A stretch of DNA of 64,000 nucleotides from Hermatobates lingyangjiaoensis. Taxonomy: Eukaryota > Arthropoda > Insecta > Hemiptera > Hermatobatidae. The translations under genes were made by a program, and so were the position numbers. Where the stretch lies: positions 50,001-114,000 of the forward strand of contig JAPFBL010000372.1 in assembly GCA_026182355.1 (NCBI GenBank), given 5' to 3'. The notes under the pieces are model-generated. The model searched no databases and was not told where the DNA came from. It saw only the letters and a program-made list of their open reading frames with translations. Positions within the stretch are counted from its first letter, which is position 1. Every line of letters starts with the position of its first letter. Below are positions 33,140-45,429 of this stretch, piece after piece.

Positions 33140-33300
33140 TATATATATATATATATTATATATATATATATATACAAAACTAAAGTTTATCGGGACTCGG
33201 TCAGTTCTTCAGGTTTAAATTGAACTCTCATTGCCAACGTTTTGGTCTTTATTTAAAACCTTTTTCATAGACCTACAAAAACAGAGGAAATATAAGAAAT
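33140..33300 (-). repeat. Family C single arm with (TA)n
   Basis: A minus-strand arm (33178-33275) with CTATGAAAAAGG and GACCAAAACG (G12 lost), attached to (TA)n at 33139-33174. Confidence 0.75.
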
Positions 33301-33406
33301 AATACAATCATTCAAAAATCAAACATACATAAAAGTGCAGTTAGTTACAATTAAGAAATTACAATGGAAATTTTGACTATAGGTTAATGAGAAAATATAT
33401 ATATCA

Positions 33407-33446
<40 letters not shown>

Positions 33447-34180
33447 TGATTTTAGTATACACAAACCTTATGAAGTGGGACTTTAAAGAATGTTGAAAAA
33501 ATATTAATGACTAAGTAGTTGTTGAATGAAAGGTTGTGACTCGCATGTGCTAATTACCCTTAGCGTGGGTGAGATAAATACAGAGCAGATAGAAAGCAAA
33601 AGGCGGCGAGAGAGAGAGAGAGAGAGAGAGGGAGTGAGACAGCAAAAAATAGGGGCTTCTGTTTACAATTCCATTGGAAACGCTTTTAACTGATAGCCTA
33701 GCTAACGTTTCTTTTCACCTCTCCTCCCATCAACCTTTCACAGCAATTAAATAACTCTATTTCAATATTTACAATTTTTTTTTCTATTTTAATTTAACTA
33801 AAGTATACCAATCATACAAAAAAAAAATCAATTTTTTTTAATTGTTACGAATTACAGGCTTTGAGGTCACCACAGGTTTTTTTTTCTATTTTTTTTTTTT
33901 AATATATTTGAATGTAGGTGTTCTTGTTGTGTCTTTGGGAAAATTTTCTATTCTCTCTCTCTCTAGAGGTCACACCTTTTATAAAGTCTTGATGATTCTA
34001 AGGTAGTGCCAATCACTTATTATGTCGTATTTACTCATTGTAGGGTAAAATAGTCTCCACATATAGAAATTTAAATGGTTGTTTTTTTTAATTTCTCGAG
34101 TCTTCTAAAAACACTTCCTAAGTTCGTTCTTCAATTCATATAGGAGGCCACCATAGGTTTTTTCAATTGATTTGTTCTTA
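33301..34180. other. AT-rich sequence with (TA)n and (GA)n
   Basis: (TA)n at 33413-33443 and (GA)n at 33608-33630. No gene. Confidence 0.4.
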
Positions 34181-34181
34181 A

Positions 34182-34223
34182 CTATCGACATGTTTCAGTC
34201 TTCGTTCATCATCATCAGGATAA
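34182..34223 (-). ncRNA. Hammerhead ribozyme-like motif with five-pair stem I
   Basis: Minus strand: stem I strand TTATC, CTGATGA (34218-34212), GAA (34196-34194), ACATGT perfect palindrome (34193-34188), C cleavage base (34187), GATAG (34186-34182). Stem I is four Watson-Crick pairs plus one G-U. Stem II is not evident in the 15 bases between core and GAA. Confidence 0.55.
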
Positions 34224-34314
34224 AATTAACATTAAGGCTATAAAACTGCATTGGACTTCGAATTTGAAATACATTTGTTTGAAATACAAACAAACAGATA
34301 AATGTAATAGTATA

Positions 34315-34445
34315 AACGACGTGTTTCGAACACGTAGTGTTCTTCTTCAGGCATTAACTAAGGGTGATTGTATATGGTACAACTCACAATTAGTTAATGC
34401 CTGAAGAAAAACACTACGTGTTCGAAACGCGTTTTCTATACGAGT
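34315..34445. repeat. Family B foldback with two hammerhead-like arms
   Basis: The minus arm (34322-34360) and plus arm (34390-34432) each carry CTGAAGA, extra A, ACAC/GTGT stem II with TAC loop, TTCGAAAC. The plus arm has ACGCGT, a perfect palindrome, as stem III. Stem I is weak in both. Confidence 0.65.
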
Positions 34446-35865
34446 ACTATTAAATTTCTAAATATGGAGACTATTCATCAGCTTTTTACCCTACAAGTCC
34501 TAATGATTTTTATCGATATGTGTCCTATTCTTTTAAGTAATATGACTACATTAGAATGGGACTTTATCGTACTTTATATCATACCAGTAACAATATGTTT
34601 GTGCTCTTCTAGTTACTGTAAAACTTCAAACTTAACTTTTATGTAAGTAGTTTGAGATAAAAATGTCAGACATTTTTAATTATTATAAAAGGTCATGGGT
34701 CAAAAAAGGTCAACTATTAAGTTCACTGGTAGTCACTTGTCGAATTTGTTCACCTTGAACTTTGAACTTATTAAAATATAAGAATTCAATATAAGTAATT
34801 TATTAGAATTTTACTATTTCTTTAAAATTAGATTTGTAATCAGTAACCAATTATACATCTTAAAGTTATCAATTTTAAAAATTTGCATAAGTGACATCTA
34901 CCTTGAATGTAATAACTACTATTTAAAATAACTACAGCAGTAATAACACTTTTGAACATAGAAAGTGTGGATTTCGTGTTACGAAACAATCTCTTACAGG
35001 AAAACATGGTTTTTGTTTCCATAACGAGTGGATCTGTTACATTTAATGTTGTTTATCAAACCACCTTCTTAATAGAAGAATTATACCAAAGTTTTCTTTC
35101 GGAGACTTCAAAATATCCCTATTTTGTTTGAAAAATGTCAGAAATATTTAACAAAAAAAAAATATCGCCAAGAAACTAGCTTAAAATGAATATCCGTTTT
35201 GTAATATAAAATAACAGAGTCCATTCCTTATACAATATTACCCAAAAATAATACTATTCGTAAACACTAGAAAGTATACATTCGATATTAAGTTTTGTTC
35301 AACGAGGCAAAATGTAGATTGATTAGAGTATAGTGTTAGACATATTTACCATGGAAACCATGAAAATTACAGGTTTGATTGGTGTTGATTTTATTCTTCT
35401 TGCATCTCATATTAAGTCATTAATTACTTAATAATTTAATTAATTAAGAATTTTTTGCTATTTAATTAAGATTAACTAATTTTAGTTAATTAACTAATTT
35501 ATTATTTCATCAAACCCCAATGAATTTTATTTCAGTCTATTTAGTTAAAAAATTTCTTAGTCAATGTAAATAAATGTAAACAAATCCGATAAGTATAGCA
35601 GGTAATCCATTAGTCCAGGCTAAATATTCAGTTTTTATACTCGTAGCTTATTGCTTTTTGAGGTAATTAAAATTTCACGATTTATTTTTATAATTTTTTA
35701 ATTAGTATTATCCATCAGCCATCTGTTTTTTTAAAAATAAAAAGAAGAGTCGGAATTGGCTGTTGATCAATGGAGGGAGTCGGGATCGGCCTCAAAACGT
35801 CCGACTGCACAGCCCTGTTATCAACAACTAATCAGTGTTACCAACAATCAACCAGTGGTACCAAT
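34446..35865. other. AT-rich intergenic sequence
   Basis: No supportable gene. Short frames only. Confidence 0.4.
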
Positions 35866-36290
35866 TACCATTCAGCGAGTTCGCATGGATGGCTACAGGA
35901 TAGTAACTGCGTTGACCGACTGAAGCCCTATGACCATTCATACGAAGGCTCAACTTAACGTAAGTCTCAAGTTATAAAGTCTCAACGTAAGGCTCAACGT
36001 AAGTCTTAGTGTGACTCTTTTTACGTTGGCTTAACTTCCAATAAGTTGAGCCTTCGTATGAATGGTCATAGGGCTTCAGTCGGTCAACGCAGTAGCTATC
36101 CTGTAGCCATCCATGCGAACTCGCATGGTCTCAGTTTCAATGACTGTTTCAGTGTTCAGATTCTGAAACAGATCCCCGAATCCAACAATAAAGTTACCCT
36201 AAGAGCTTCAGAGGAAGCACACATGTGCTTACTTGATGCTCGCTCTTCCCCTGGACTCAACCTCAACCGATAATTTTTTTTTCATTGCTT
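35866..36290. repeat. Foldback plus modular body
   Basis: Inverted arms (35866-35957 and 36040-36128) share GTTGAGCCTTCGTATGAATG and AGGGCTTCAGTCGGTCAACG. The following 175 bases (36125-36275) are the body shared with 12831-13005. Confidence 0.75.
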
Positions 36291-36429
36291 TTTTACTTTT
36301 ACATTATTAATTTTAATTTGATTTATATACTTTTCACATTTTTTATAATTTTACATTAGACTTATTTTTATTTGAATAATTATGATTTTTACTCGTTCCT
36401 TTTACGTCTTAATTTCGCTCTTCATTTCC

Positions 36430-36608
36430 TTCCCTCCCTTCCCGCTTGGTGGTAAGTGGTGGGGTACTGGCTGCGGTCACCGAGTTCAGTCACCGCCCTG
36501 CCTTCCTGCGGGACTCTTTGCTCTTCAAACCTCCTGATGACGACGATGGTCGAAATATCGATGTGAGTTATGTCTGTGTCTTTCTGTGTGTTTCCTTCGT
36601 TTTGAATT

Positions 36609-36660
<52 letters not shown>
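36430..36660 (+). repeat. Family D single arm ending in (TA)n
   Basis: Carries the family D segment (CTTCCTGCGGGACTCTT, hammerhead motif, TTTCCTTCGTTTTGAATTTA) directly joined to (TA)n at 36614-36658. Confidence 0.85.
36529..36566 (+). ncRNA. Hammerhead ribozyme-like motif, family D
   Basis: CTGATGA (36534-36540), extra C, GAC/GTC stem II, GAA, ATAT, C and GATGTG as in the 19.5 kb copy. Stem I is slightly weaker (AACCTC). Confidence 0.63.
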
Positions 36661-36664
36661 GTGA

Positions 36665-37295
36665 GCTTTAAGAACATTAGAATGAATTATTTGAAATTAA
36701 GACAGTATATGAATTTTGAATTAAACTTTTGAAGTATTAAACTTTAACACAAGAATTAGTATGATCTTTTGTTTGTGTGTTTCTTTAGCTACATTGAACT
36801 GTATTTGTCCGTTTCGGATCGTATTTTCATCAAGAAAGTGTATAGTATATGGTTTAATATAAAAACGAAGACAGCTTGTTACGGTTGAAAGATCTTAGTC
36901 TTGTTTTCCCATTTCTTATTGTGGTTTGATCATTGATGGTTTAATAACTGCAGAATGCTTTTATTATTCAGACTGTCAAACGAATAAATGTACAAAGAAA
37001 CACTTCAAAAGAGAATGACAAATTTAAGTATATATTTCACTTAAATTTAAATATTAATACAAGTTCTTAATTTGGCAAAATATAAAAGAAAATTTGTTTT
37101 ACATAGTATTATTTAATGATCAAACCACAATAAGAAAATGGGAAAGCAAGACTAAGATCTTTCAACCGTAACAAGCGGTCTTCGTCAGAGTCAAAAACCC
37201 AACTCTGTTGAAAGATCTTAGTCTTGATTTCCCATTTTCTTATTGTGGTTTGATCATTGATTGTTATTTCACGTGTTTATGTGAAATTTTTTATA
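36665..37295. repeat. Family A fragments and inverted pair
   Basis: A plus-strand fragment (36866-36940) lacks the CTGACGA start. At 37117-37290 a minus-strand copy and a truncated plus-strand copy form an inverted pair around CAACTCTGTTG. Confidence 0.75.
37150..37192 (-). ncRNA. Hammerhead ribozyme-like motif, family A
   Basis: Every element is intact: GACT/AGTC stem I, CTGACGA, extra A, GACCG/CGGTT stem II, GAA, AGATCT, T. It is identical to the copy at 312-354. Confidence 0.7.
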
Positions 37296-38025
37296 GTATT
37301 ATTTGTAATATCTTATGATTCATTTTAGTACTTTTTATCAATGCGTTTAATACACCTCTGCAAATTATCTAGATAATTACAGAGTTGATTATTGTTTAAA
37401 ATATTCTAACCGTTAAAGAATATAAATTGTTGAATAATTGAAAAGAAAAAGGTACGATAGTAGGTTAGTTTACGCTTTGTGCATCAATTAATGCGTGGAG
37501 TTGTGCAGGCGGCATTTCATGTTTATCGGACTGTGCGTTTCATTTAAAAGAATCACTTGATCATTATCTCAAAATTAACGTTTGTCGTTCATATGAATTT
37601 ATGCTTATTAAAGGCTGCACTAATTTATCTGATGATCAAGAAGGCAATAAAAAGGTAACTATGTGACTGTAAATGGTTATTTGTTTTCTTTCTATCGTCC
37701 ATGCCAGAACTTTTCACTTTCAGTGTTGCTCTAGGGGGAAAAAAAGTGTTGCCTTTTATTGAGAGCTGAACTAAATAAGAAACCATGTTGATTCTTCGTC
37801 AGGAGACCTATGTTTTGCCACACTCATAATTATTGGTGTTGATATTTTTATCGAGTACTGGCCTGTAGCAAACAACTTTAATTTTTCTTTCAAGAAACGC
37901 CGTTAGCAAGTTTTTCCATGCACTACTTCTGCAGTAGTCTGTTATAGTGTGGTATATACCAACATTTGGGGTTTTCAAGAAATACGTCTCCACAGACAAA
38001 AAAAAATTTTAATATGAAACAAGAA
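37296..38025. other. Intergenic sequence, no gene seen
   Basis: A 63-codon minus-strand frame (37808-37999) has no recognised domain. Confidence 0.35.
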
Positions 38026-38027
38026 AA

Positions 38028-38066
38028 ACGTTTCGAACACAGGTTAATTGTGTTCTTCTTCAGGTT
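38028..38066 (-). ncRNA. Hammerhead-like motif, family B
   Basis: Minus strand: GTTAAC, CTGAAGA, extra A, GAACACA/TGTGTTC seven-pair stem II, GAA, ACGT, T. Stem I is weak. Poly-A follows at 38074-38095. Confidence 0.55.
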
Positions 38067-38317
38067 AACTTCAAAAAAAAAAAAAAAAAAAAAAGATACA
38101 TATCTGTGGGCTTTAAGAACATCAGAATGAATTATTTGAAATGAAATACAATATATGAATTTCGAATTAAACTTTTGATGTATTAAACTTTAGTATGATT
38201 TTTTTTTTGTGTAGAGACGTATTTCTTGAAATCAACAAAGATTTTCCAAACTTTACATTGAAAATTTAGCACCATTTAAACCACAATTCATGTGCAATAG
38301 TGACAAGTTCACTACCA

Positions 38318-38640
38318 GGTGGGCCAGCTTAGCTTAGTGGTTAAGGTACTCACCTTTGAACTGGTAGGTCCGGAGTTCCATATCCACGTGACCCTCGATT
38401 TATTTATAAATCTGAGCAGGTCATCCTTCGGAGAGGATGTTAAAGCCGTTGGTCCCGAGCCTGTATGATGTCAGGTACTCTTTAAAGATCCCCTACTCTA
38501 AATACACTTGAGTTGGGCAAAATTTAGGACTCCCAATGTAGAAACAATCTTTATTTTGTGGTATCACAAAGGACCGAATGTTAGGCTTATGTGTGTTCCC
38601 TTGTGGGACAGACACACCAACCTAAAGAGTTGTCTACTAC
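38318..38640 (+). mobile_element. tRNA-derived SINE, type 1 tail
   Basis: Head with CTTAGCTTAGTGGTTAAGG and GGAGTTCCATATCC, full body, and the type 1 tail (GTGGTATCACAAAGG, GTGTTCCCTTGTGG). It ends in CCAACCTAAAG, a decayed AACCT terminus. Confidence 0.85.
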
Positions 38641-38735
38641 TATACTACTGCTACTACTACTACTACTGCTACTACTACTACTACTGCTACTACTACTACT
38701 ACTACTGCTACTACTACTACTACTACTGCTATCAT
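38641..38735 (+). repeat. (TAC)n/(TGC) trinucleotide repeat
   Basis: Repeats of CTACTACTACTACTG, directly abutting the SINE end. Confidence 0.95.
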
Positions 38736-38839
38736 AAGTTCACTACTAATAACCACAACTTAACTCTAACATTAAAATAAATAACAACTAAAATCATTAG
38801 TTGCGCAATCCATAATTGTGTGGTATTTACTCATTCTGA

Positions 38840-39265
38840 GATAAAATGGATAAACAAACAAAAGTCTCCACACAAATGAAGTTTTATTCAACAACAACAA
38901 AGCAGTTCGAACAATTTGTGTTCATCATCAGGGAGGCACTATAAAACAAATTATATCTAATCATTTACAAAATTTGAGTGAAATAATAAAATTCATACCC
39001 AAGGATGCCGGTGCTGAAGGGTTGGTCCTTTCAGCACCATCCTTTCAACTGGACTAACACTTCAGCACCACATCCTTTGGGTATGTCTTCAATTCTCTTA
39101 ATTGAATTTTATTATTTCACTCTAATTTTGTAACTGATTAGATATAATTTGTATTATAGTGTCTTCCTGATGATGAACACAAAGTGTTCGAAACGCTTTG
39201 TTGTTGTTGAATAAAACTTCATTTGTGTGGAGACTTTTATTTGTTTATCCATTTTACCTCAGCAT
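38840..39265. repeat. Foldback element with hammerhead-like arms
   Basis: Inverted arms of about 165 bases (38843-39010 and 39080-39262) share TGGATAAACAAACAAAAGTC, and a central inverted block contains CCAAGGATG. Each arm has CTGATGA, extra T, GAACAC and TTCGAA, but GTGTTC/ACGCTT changes break stem III. Probably inactive. Confidence 0.75.
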
Positions 39266-40265
39266 AAAAACTAAAACTCTGGGAAAAAGGTACATTTTGT
39301 AAATACATTTTGTAAAAATGAAATGCAAGATCAATTAATATCTTATTAAATTATTATTTTTTTTTTAAGAAACACGATTGATGAAAAGGTTATCATGAAA
39401 TCTCAAGCGAATAAAACTTTCAATTACCATTACGATAAAGCGTGGCTAGGGTAATGAATTTATCTTTGAGATTGGTGCCGGGAAGTGAAACTCAAACAAT
39501 AGACAATTATTATTAAAACTATAGATAGACATGACCATGTGGCACGGAGTTTCTCATAAAGGCTGGCAAAAGCAAGGGAAGATGAGGTTGTTAGAATTCA
39601 GAACACACATTCGCAAATACTTTCCTTTTCGACAGTCTACCCTGGCACTGCGCTCTCGTCCAGCAACTTTAATCAAATTTCAAAAAACATTCCACAATTA
39701 TTTCAGTATTCACTTAATCGTGTCTGATCGTCTTGAACAACCAGTCACGACAAAAAACAACTTTTAACTCAAATGAAATAAAATAAACATTTTTTTTGAA
39801 GCTTTATCGGATCGTGTAATGTTTATTAAAGAGTTTATTGTATAATTTTAGTTGATTTTCCATATAGTTTTTCAAATTAAGCCTATAGTTTTTAGAATTC
39901 TATAGTTTTTATAATTCTATAGTTTTTATTTTATTATTCTATATATATATATTTATTATTTTTTTTTTTTTTTTAATATGGAACCATATTTTATGGTTCC
40001 TTATTAAAACTTCAAGACCAAAATATTTATTTATTTATATAAAATATTTATCATTTTATAATAAAATAGAATATTTTATTATTCTATAGTTTTTCGAATA
40101 TCATAAAATATTGGGTTAATGACTACGAATGGCAATCTGACCTTCTTCTACATTGAAGATTTAGGACAAAGTTTCCCTTTTAAAACTTGAAAATATCTCT
40201 ATTTTGTCTAAAAAAAGTTCAAATAGATCATATATATTATAAACATTAGTAATGGTTTATTTCAG
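39266..40265. other. AT-rich intergenic sequence
   Basis: Several tandem AATTCTATAGTTTTT units lie at 39880-39935. No gene. Confidence 0.4.
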
Positions 40266-40269
40266 AAAC

Positions 40270-40570
40270 CAGGTTAGCTCAGAGGTTAACGTACTCACCT
40301 CTGAGCTGGTAGTCCGGGGTTCGATCCCCACCTGACCCTCGATTTATTCACGCGGGAGGTGAATAAATCTGAGTACTTCGTCCCTCGTAGTAGTCGTTAA
40401 ACCGTCAGTCCTGAGCCTGTACGATGCCAGGTACTCGTTAAAGATCCCTACTTTAAATATATTTGAGTTAAGCAAATTTTAGGACTCCCAATGTAGAATC
40501 TGTAGAATCACCGATCAAACAAAAAGCCAGTAAACGGCTGGCGTAATCACCCTCTAGGGATCGGTTTAAA
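40270..40570 (+). mobile_element. tRNA-derived SINE, type 2 tail
   Basis: The best-preserved copy: GGTTAGCTCAGAGGTTAACG box A, GGGTTCGATCCCCACC box B, full body, and tail AATCACCGATCAAACAAAA then CGGCTGGCG and CTCTAGGGATCGGTTTAAAC. Confidence 0.9.
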
Positions 40571-40629
40571 CAAAACAAAAAAAAATAATGTATAATAAAA
40601 TATAAAACTATATCATAAAATCAACTCGA

Positions 40630-40930
40630 ATTAATTACAAACTTTCTCCTTTAATTTTATTTAGTTCTATATGCTTTTGTTATAAAGTTTCACAAAACCA
40701 ATGTCCCTATAAGTTTAATTATGAGTTTGATTAAACACAATACGATCTGTCGGAATGAGGTAGTTGATGTTTTCAATTCATTAATAGTGTAAATGTGAGA
40801 TAGCAGTATCAAATAAAATATTGAGTTAATTAATAAAATAAAGATTGTCAATATTATTAATTCAAGATGGATTAGTTGTGATGTAAAGTCCCTGTTTGCT
40901 AATGAACCGGTATCTGAGTGTTTTTAGTTT
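40630..40930 (+). mobile_element. Penelope-like element 5, RT fragment
   Basis: Fragments read LYAFVIKFHK (fingers motif region, 40669-40705) and SCDVKSLFANEPVSECF (40870-40925), which contains the DVxSLF motif. Frameshifted and truncated on both sides by neighbouring SINE sequence. Confidence 0.65.
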
Positions 40931-41069
40931 TCTTCAGGTGAAACTGGTTATACATCCCTCTCTCTACCTGTCAAAACCTCAATTCAACTGCAAACTTCAG
41001 GAAGGTTGTTCCCTAAAGTTTACACGTTAATTCTAGCGTTGATTCATTACTTTTGTAGTGTTTTTTTTT

Positions 41070-41345
41070 TATTGTTTAAACCGATCCCCCTAGAGGGTGA
41101 TGACGTCAGCTGTTTACCGGCGTTTTGTTTGATCGGTGAGTCTACAGATTCTACATTGGGAGTCCTAAATTTTGCCTAAGTCAAGTACATTTCGAATAAC
41201 GAGTACCAGACATTGTACAGACTCGGGACCAACGGACGACGTACTCAGATTTATTCACCTCCCGCGTGGATAAATCAAGGGCCAGGTGGGGATCGAACCC
41301 CGGACTGCCAGTGGTAGAGCCCCTCAGCTAACCTGGACACCTTTT
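41070..41345 (-). mobile_element. tRNA-derived SINE, type 2 tail, minus strand
   Basis: Tail GTTTAAACCGATCCC (41075-41090), a CTGTTTACCGGCGTTTTG hairpin segment, body, and box B GGGTTCGATCCCCACC at 41302-41287 on the minus strand. An internal deletion removed part of the body near 41225. Confidence 0.85.
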
Positions 41346-41489
41346 TTTAGTGTTAAAACATGTTAAAAGGTGCTAAAAAAGAATAAAATGTAGTGACAAC
41401 CCGATTAATATAAAATTTCATAGTTTCATTATATCATTAATCAGTATACCTCTTCCTAGACTTGCACGCGAGCCTAGTAATATTAGAAT

Positions 41490-41735
41490 TAAATACATGC
41501 ATATTATTATTACCACTGAGGTTAGTATGATTTATATTATTAATATGGCATACTTCGTACGATGATCTTGGAGTCGTTGGAGCGCTTTCGGATGTTGCCC
41601 ATCTTCGATCGCAACTAACCTACTGTTTAGTTGCAGGTTAGTTGCGATTGAAGATGGACAACGTCCGAATGTGCTCCAACGACCCCAAGATCATCTTACA
41701 AGGTATGACGGTTTGCCATATTAATAATATAAATA
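41490..41735. repeat. Foldback element, family L
   Basis: The inverted arms contain CCGTCATACC-like ends, GATCTTGGAGTCGTTGGAGC, GCTTTCGGATGTTG and ATCTTCGATCGCAACTAACC. Related arms are at 60.79-60.93 and 63.77-63.84 kb, next to a shared ATGCATATTATTATTACCAC segment. Confidence 0.8.
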
Positions 41736-41739
41736 TTAG

Positions 41740-44160
41740 AATTATTCCAATATTAATTTATTCTAATATTAATTAATTCATATTGTAGGTAATGTATAAT
41801 TATAAACTCTCCTAGAAAATAGAGAGCATAGTACATATAAATAAAATTTCTGTAAATGTAATCATTAAAGAACTTAAATTAGACTGGTGAGAGTCATTAA
41901 AATTGTGAGTCAGCAATAGAGACATTGAATTGGGAGAATACAATCTGACACCTTATGTTTACATAAAAATAATGATCATTAGGTAAATTGGACGACAGAT
42001 ATCCAAATATAGTCGAAAGCTTTTCTGTTTTTTTTTTTTTGGATGATGATTTGTTATAAAAAAGCCCTTCTATATAATATAAGCTGGTGTATTTAAAATG
42101 TAGTTACTTGTACAGAAAAAAATGGGTATTTATGGTGCTAGGAAACAATGAGGTTTATTATTTCTCGAGGTTTTTAGTTAAGGCTAATAAATCCCTTGGC
42201 TACGCTTTGGGATTTAGGAATTTTAATTTCCGACGCGTAACCGAGGCATTAATGATGATTAATTCCCGAGGCGTAGTCGAGGGAAATAACTACGCGAGGG
42301 AATAACAGCTCATTATTCTCAAGGCGTATACAATATTTTACCTCCAGAAAAGTCTCAATAATAATAATAATAATAACTTATTAAGTGTTAATTAAATAGA
42401 AACAATTAATAATCCAAAAAATGGTTTAAGAAAGTCAAATAAAAGTATGTAAAGAAAACAGAGTAGAGTAATTAGTAATACAGCTGGGATTTGAAAATCA
42501 GGCTTGCCACCCTAACTCTTCCCGATCTCATTACACTTTAAATCTAAAAATCGATATCAACAAAACAATTAGGTTGGACAACCTGGATTATATCCCTGTT
42601 TTATCATTATTCTCCAACCTTTTTTTTATTATTGCCCCGTTTTTAACCCTTTCGCAGTCTCGTTTATCATATGTGATATACAGTCCATTCTACTTTCAAT
42701 ATAAGCAGGGTTGTGAAACATCTTCGTTGGGATTAATCTAATTGTCTCAGACATTTCAGGAGAACACCACGTTACTACAATTATCAGTAACGTGCATCGT
42801 ATATGATTCGTATATAATTCATCGTAAATATTTTTTCATTGTTCTTTTATAAGTAAAATAAAGTAGGAAACACCAAAAATAAACAAATTTGTAAATCCAT
42901 TTAACAAAAATAATGTCCTTTCAGTTGTACATTACAACAAACAAAGATGTAAAAATAAAAGAAATAATACCTATATAAACATAATTTTCCTTGCAAAACC
43001 ATATACTTGTTTTCGTTGATGTTCGATATTCAAGCATGGTAAACAAAAATCTTTGTTAAATTGAAGACATTCTGTAGCTGATTGTTGGTTTTTTTTTTTT
43101 GAAGCAATATCACGACATCGTGAATACAATTTTTTTTGTGTTGAAGTAAAATTAAGGTTAATATGTATAAAGCATATGGTGTTAGAATGGAAAAATCCCT
43201 TAGACTGCGAAAGGGTTAAGTACGGAGATTAAATGTTTTACATTATTACCTGAAAACTAAACGTAAAAAGTTACTTTTCGTCCCTTCTAGAGATATAAAA
43301 TATTTTTAACGCTTTTACCATTCTAAAGTAGGATTTAAAACTGAATTGCTTTCATCAAGCAAACCTTAATATTTCTTAGCTTAGGTCTCAACTTGTTAAA
43401 ATTGACAGGATCTTAAATCTTTCAAGTGTTTTATGCAAATGATGACGGGAGAGAAAGCGAAACCGTGAACAAGATTCATCCACGTGAATTCCACTCATAA
43501 TTACTTGGAGTCTTCAAACGTTTCCTGAATGGTTTGTTTAATTGTTATGCAATAAAAAAAAAACTTAGACTGATTTCTGGTTTCCTGGATTATTAAAATA
43601 TTTAGTCAAGCTTGAATTATAACAGAATTTCAAATTAAACCTAAACTGTTTCCTTAAGTTTCTAGTAATTTCATTCATTCTTCTAGCTTTCATTTCATAT
43701 CTACAATGATAACTTTAATAAATTCATCTGAAAAAAAAAACAAATTAAAAGGTCAGAAATAAACATGAGAAACAAAATAATTGAAGGACACTCATTGACA
43801 ATCTTGCACTATCTGTATAATAACCGTCATCAGGAGAAAAAGAAAAGAGATTGACAGAGAAAGCCAGCAACTTTGTGGTGAACCGAAATTTCGGAACTTC
43901 TCAGAAGGTTCATATGATGAGAAAGCAAGATAATATGGGCATGCCAAATAAAAAAAATTTCACGAAATTTAGATTACTGCAAATGACAATAAAACTCTAA
44001 AAACTGAATGCTTAACTTCGACTAATAGCTTTTCTATTGTAATTCTCAGATTTGTATACATTGACTTAGAAATGTTTTCTCAGATTGACTCTAACCAGTG
44101 ACTATAATTAGTACAGCAACTTAAAAATGGATTAATACAATGCTAAGGTAAATATTAATT
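41740..44160. other. AT-rich intergenic sequence
   Basis: 42130-42320 has imperfect palindromic GAGGCGTAGTCGAGGG-type repeats. GAACCGAAATTTCGGAAC is a palindrome at 43882. No host gene supported. Confidence 0.4.
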
Positions 44161-44315
44161 AGTGTAACTATAGGGTTTCTTTACAGAGGTGTCGAGTTAC
44201 TTGGGTTAGAAGCTTCCTTGTTTCAAGATAAGGGCTCCAGTCTGGTATATGACGAATCAAGGATTAATCATAAAAATAAACTAACTCTCACATGGTCACC
44301 TAAATCAAGGGAATA

Positions 44316-45021
44316 CAGTGGAACAAAGATTCCCAAAGTGGCTTCCTTAACGGACTGTCTGGGGTTCCGTAAAAAATATTTAGTAAAAACATTTTTCTAG
44401 AAAAAATTTTTTTATGGGTACGGATTTAGTCTATATTTCTTGTGAATCATGAATCTGAATAATGTTTATATCTACATATACCCATAAGTACTACATATAC
44501 CCTAAAATTTTATTCATATTTAGGAAGAATCACTAGTCAGTTTTTGGAACTATCTGATTCCCAAATTTTCCTGCTATTGTAAAAGTAGCATCTTCACACA
44601 TTGCTGCCATTTCCCACTACCCACTTATGTGAAACTGGATTTTCCCTTTAAACTGCCATAGAAACCAAATACCGAAGTAGACTTAATGCTGGGGCTAACT
44701 TGAGAATCAAACTCTCAACTGTAAAAACAAGAATGATTACAAAACAAACTCTGTGATAAAATTACTAGTAATTCTGTTTTATGTGTTATGTACTTGTGGA
44801 AAATATGAAAATTAAAATCTTTTAGTTTTGAATTTTTATTCGAAAAATTCACATTGCAGTGATATTACTTTTTTTAATTGCTTTTAAACATACATATTAT
44901 TTAAAAAGGCATATGAAAATATTTATATTATGATTGTATGAAAGTATTAGAATCTGTGGTTCCCGGGAAAGTTACTGGAACCTAAAAGGGTTCCGCGTCG
45001 AAAAAAGTTTGAAAAACTCTG
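44316..45021 (+). mobile_element. hAT element remnant with transposase C-terminus
   Basis: Ends begin CAGTGGAACAAAGATTCCC and, in complement, CAGAGTTTTTCAAAC, as in many hAT elements. Internal sequence at 44600-44740 encodes pieces matching the hAT C-terminal dimerisation domain (CETGFSL, ETKYRSRLNAGANLR). Stops and a frameshift interrupt it. Confidence 0.7.
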
Positions 45022-45429
45022 CAGTCGAATGAGGTAGTGTTTCGTTTTGATATGATTGGAGCAATAGATGATTGGATAAAGAAGAAAGTGAATAAAAAGT
45101 GGAAACAATAACCGTGTCTAATTGAATTTAAAAAAACTTATTCCAACTGAATTTACATATATAAGAAAATACTATACCTTCAAAGAATAGAATACCCACT
45201 ATATATATAATATCTAACAAAAAGGTGTTTTCTTAATTACTACTTATGCAAGATGCGATTAGCTACATATGAATAACCTTCAAGTTAGCAATAAATAAAA
45301 TGGATAAACCAGTAATGAAACGTATGAATTTAATATTTCGTATCCACGATAGCCATATTGAAATAAAACAAAAACTCCCTTGATTATCAAAGAGTTTGAT
45401 CATTTGTTTGCTTATACGTTTTTTTCGAC

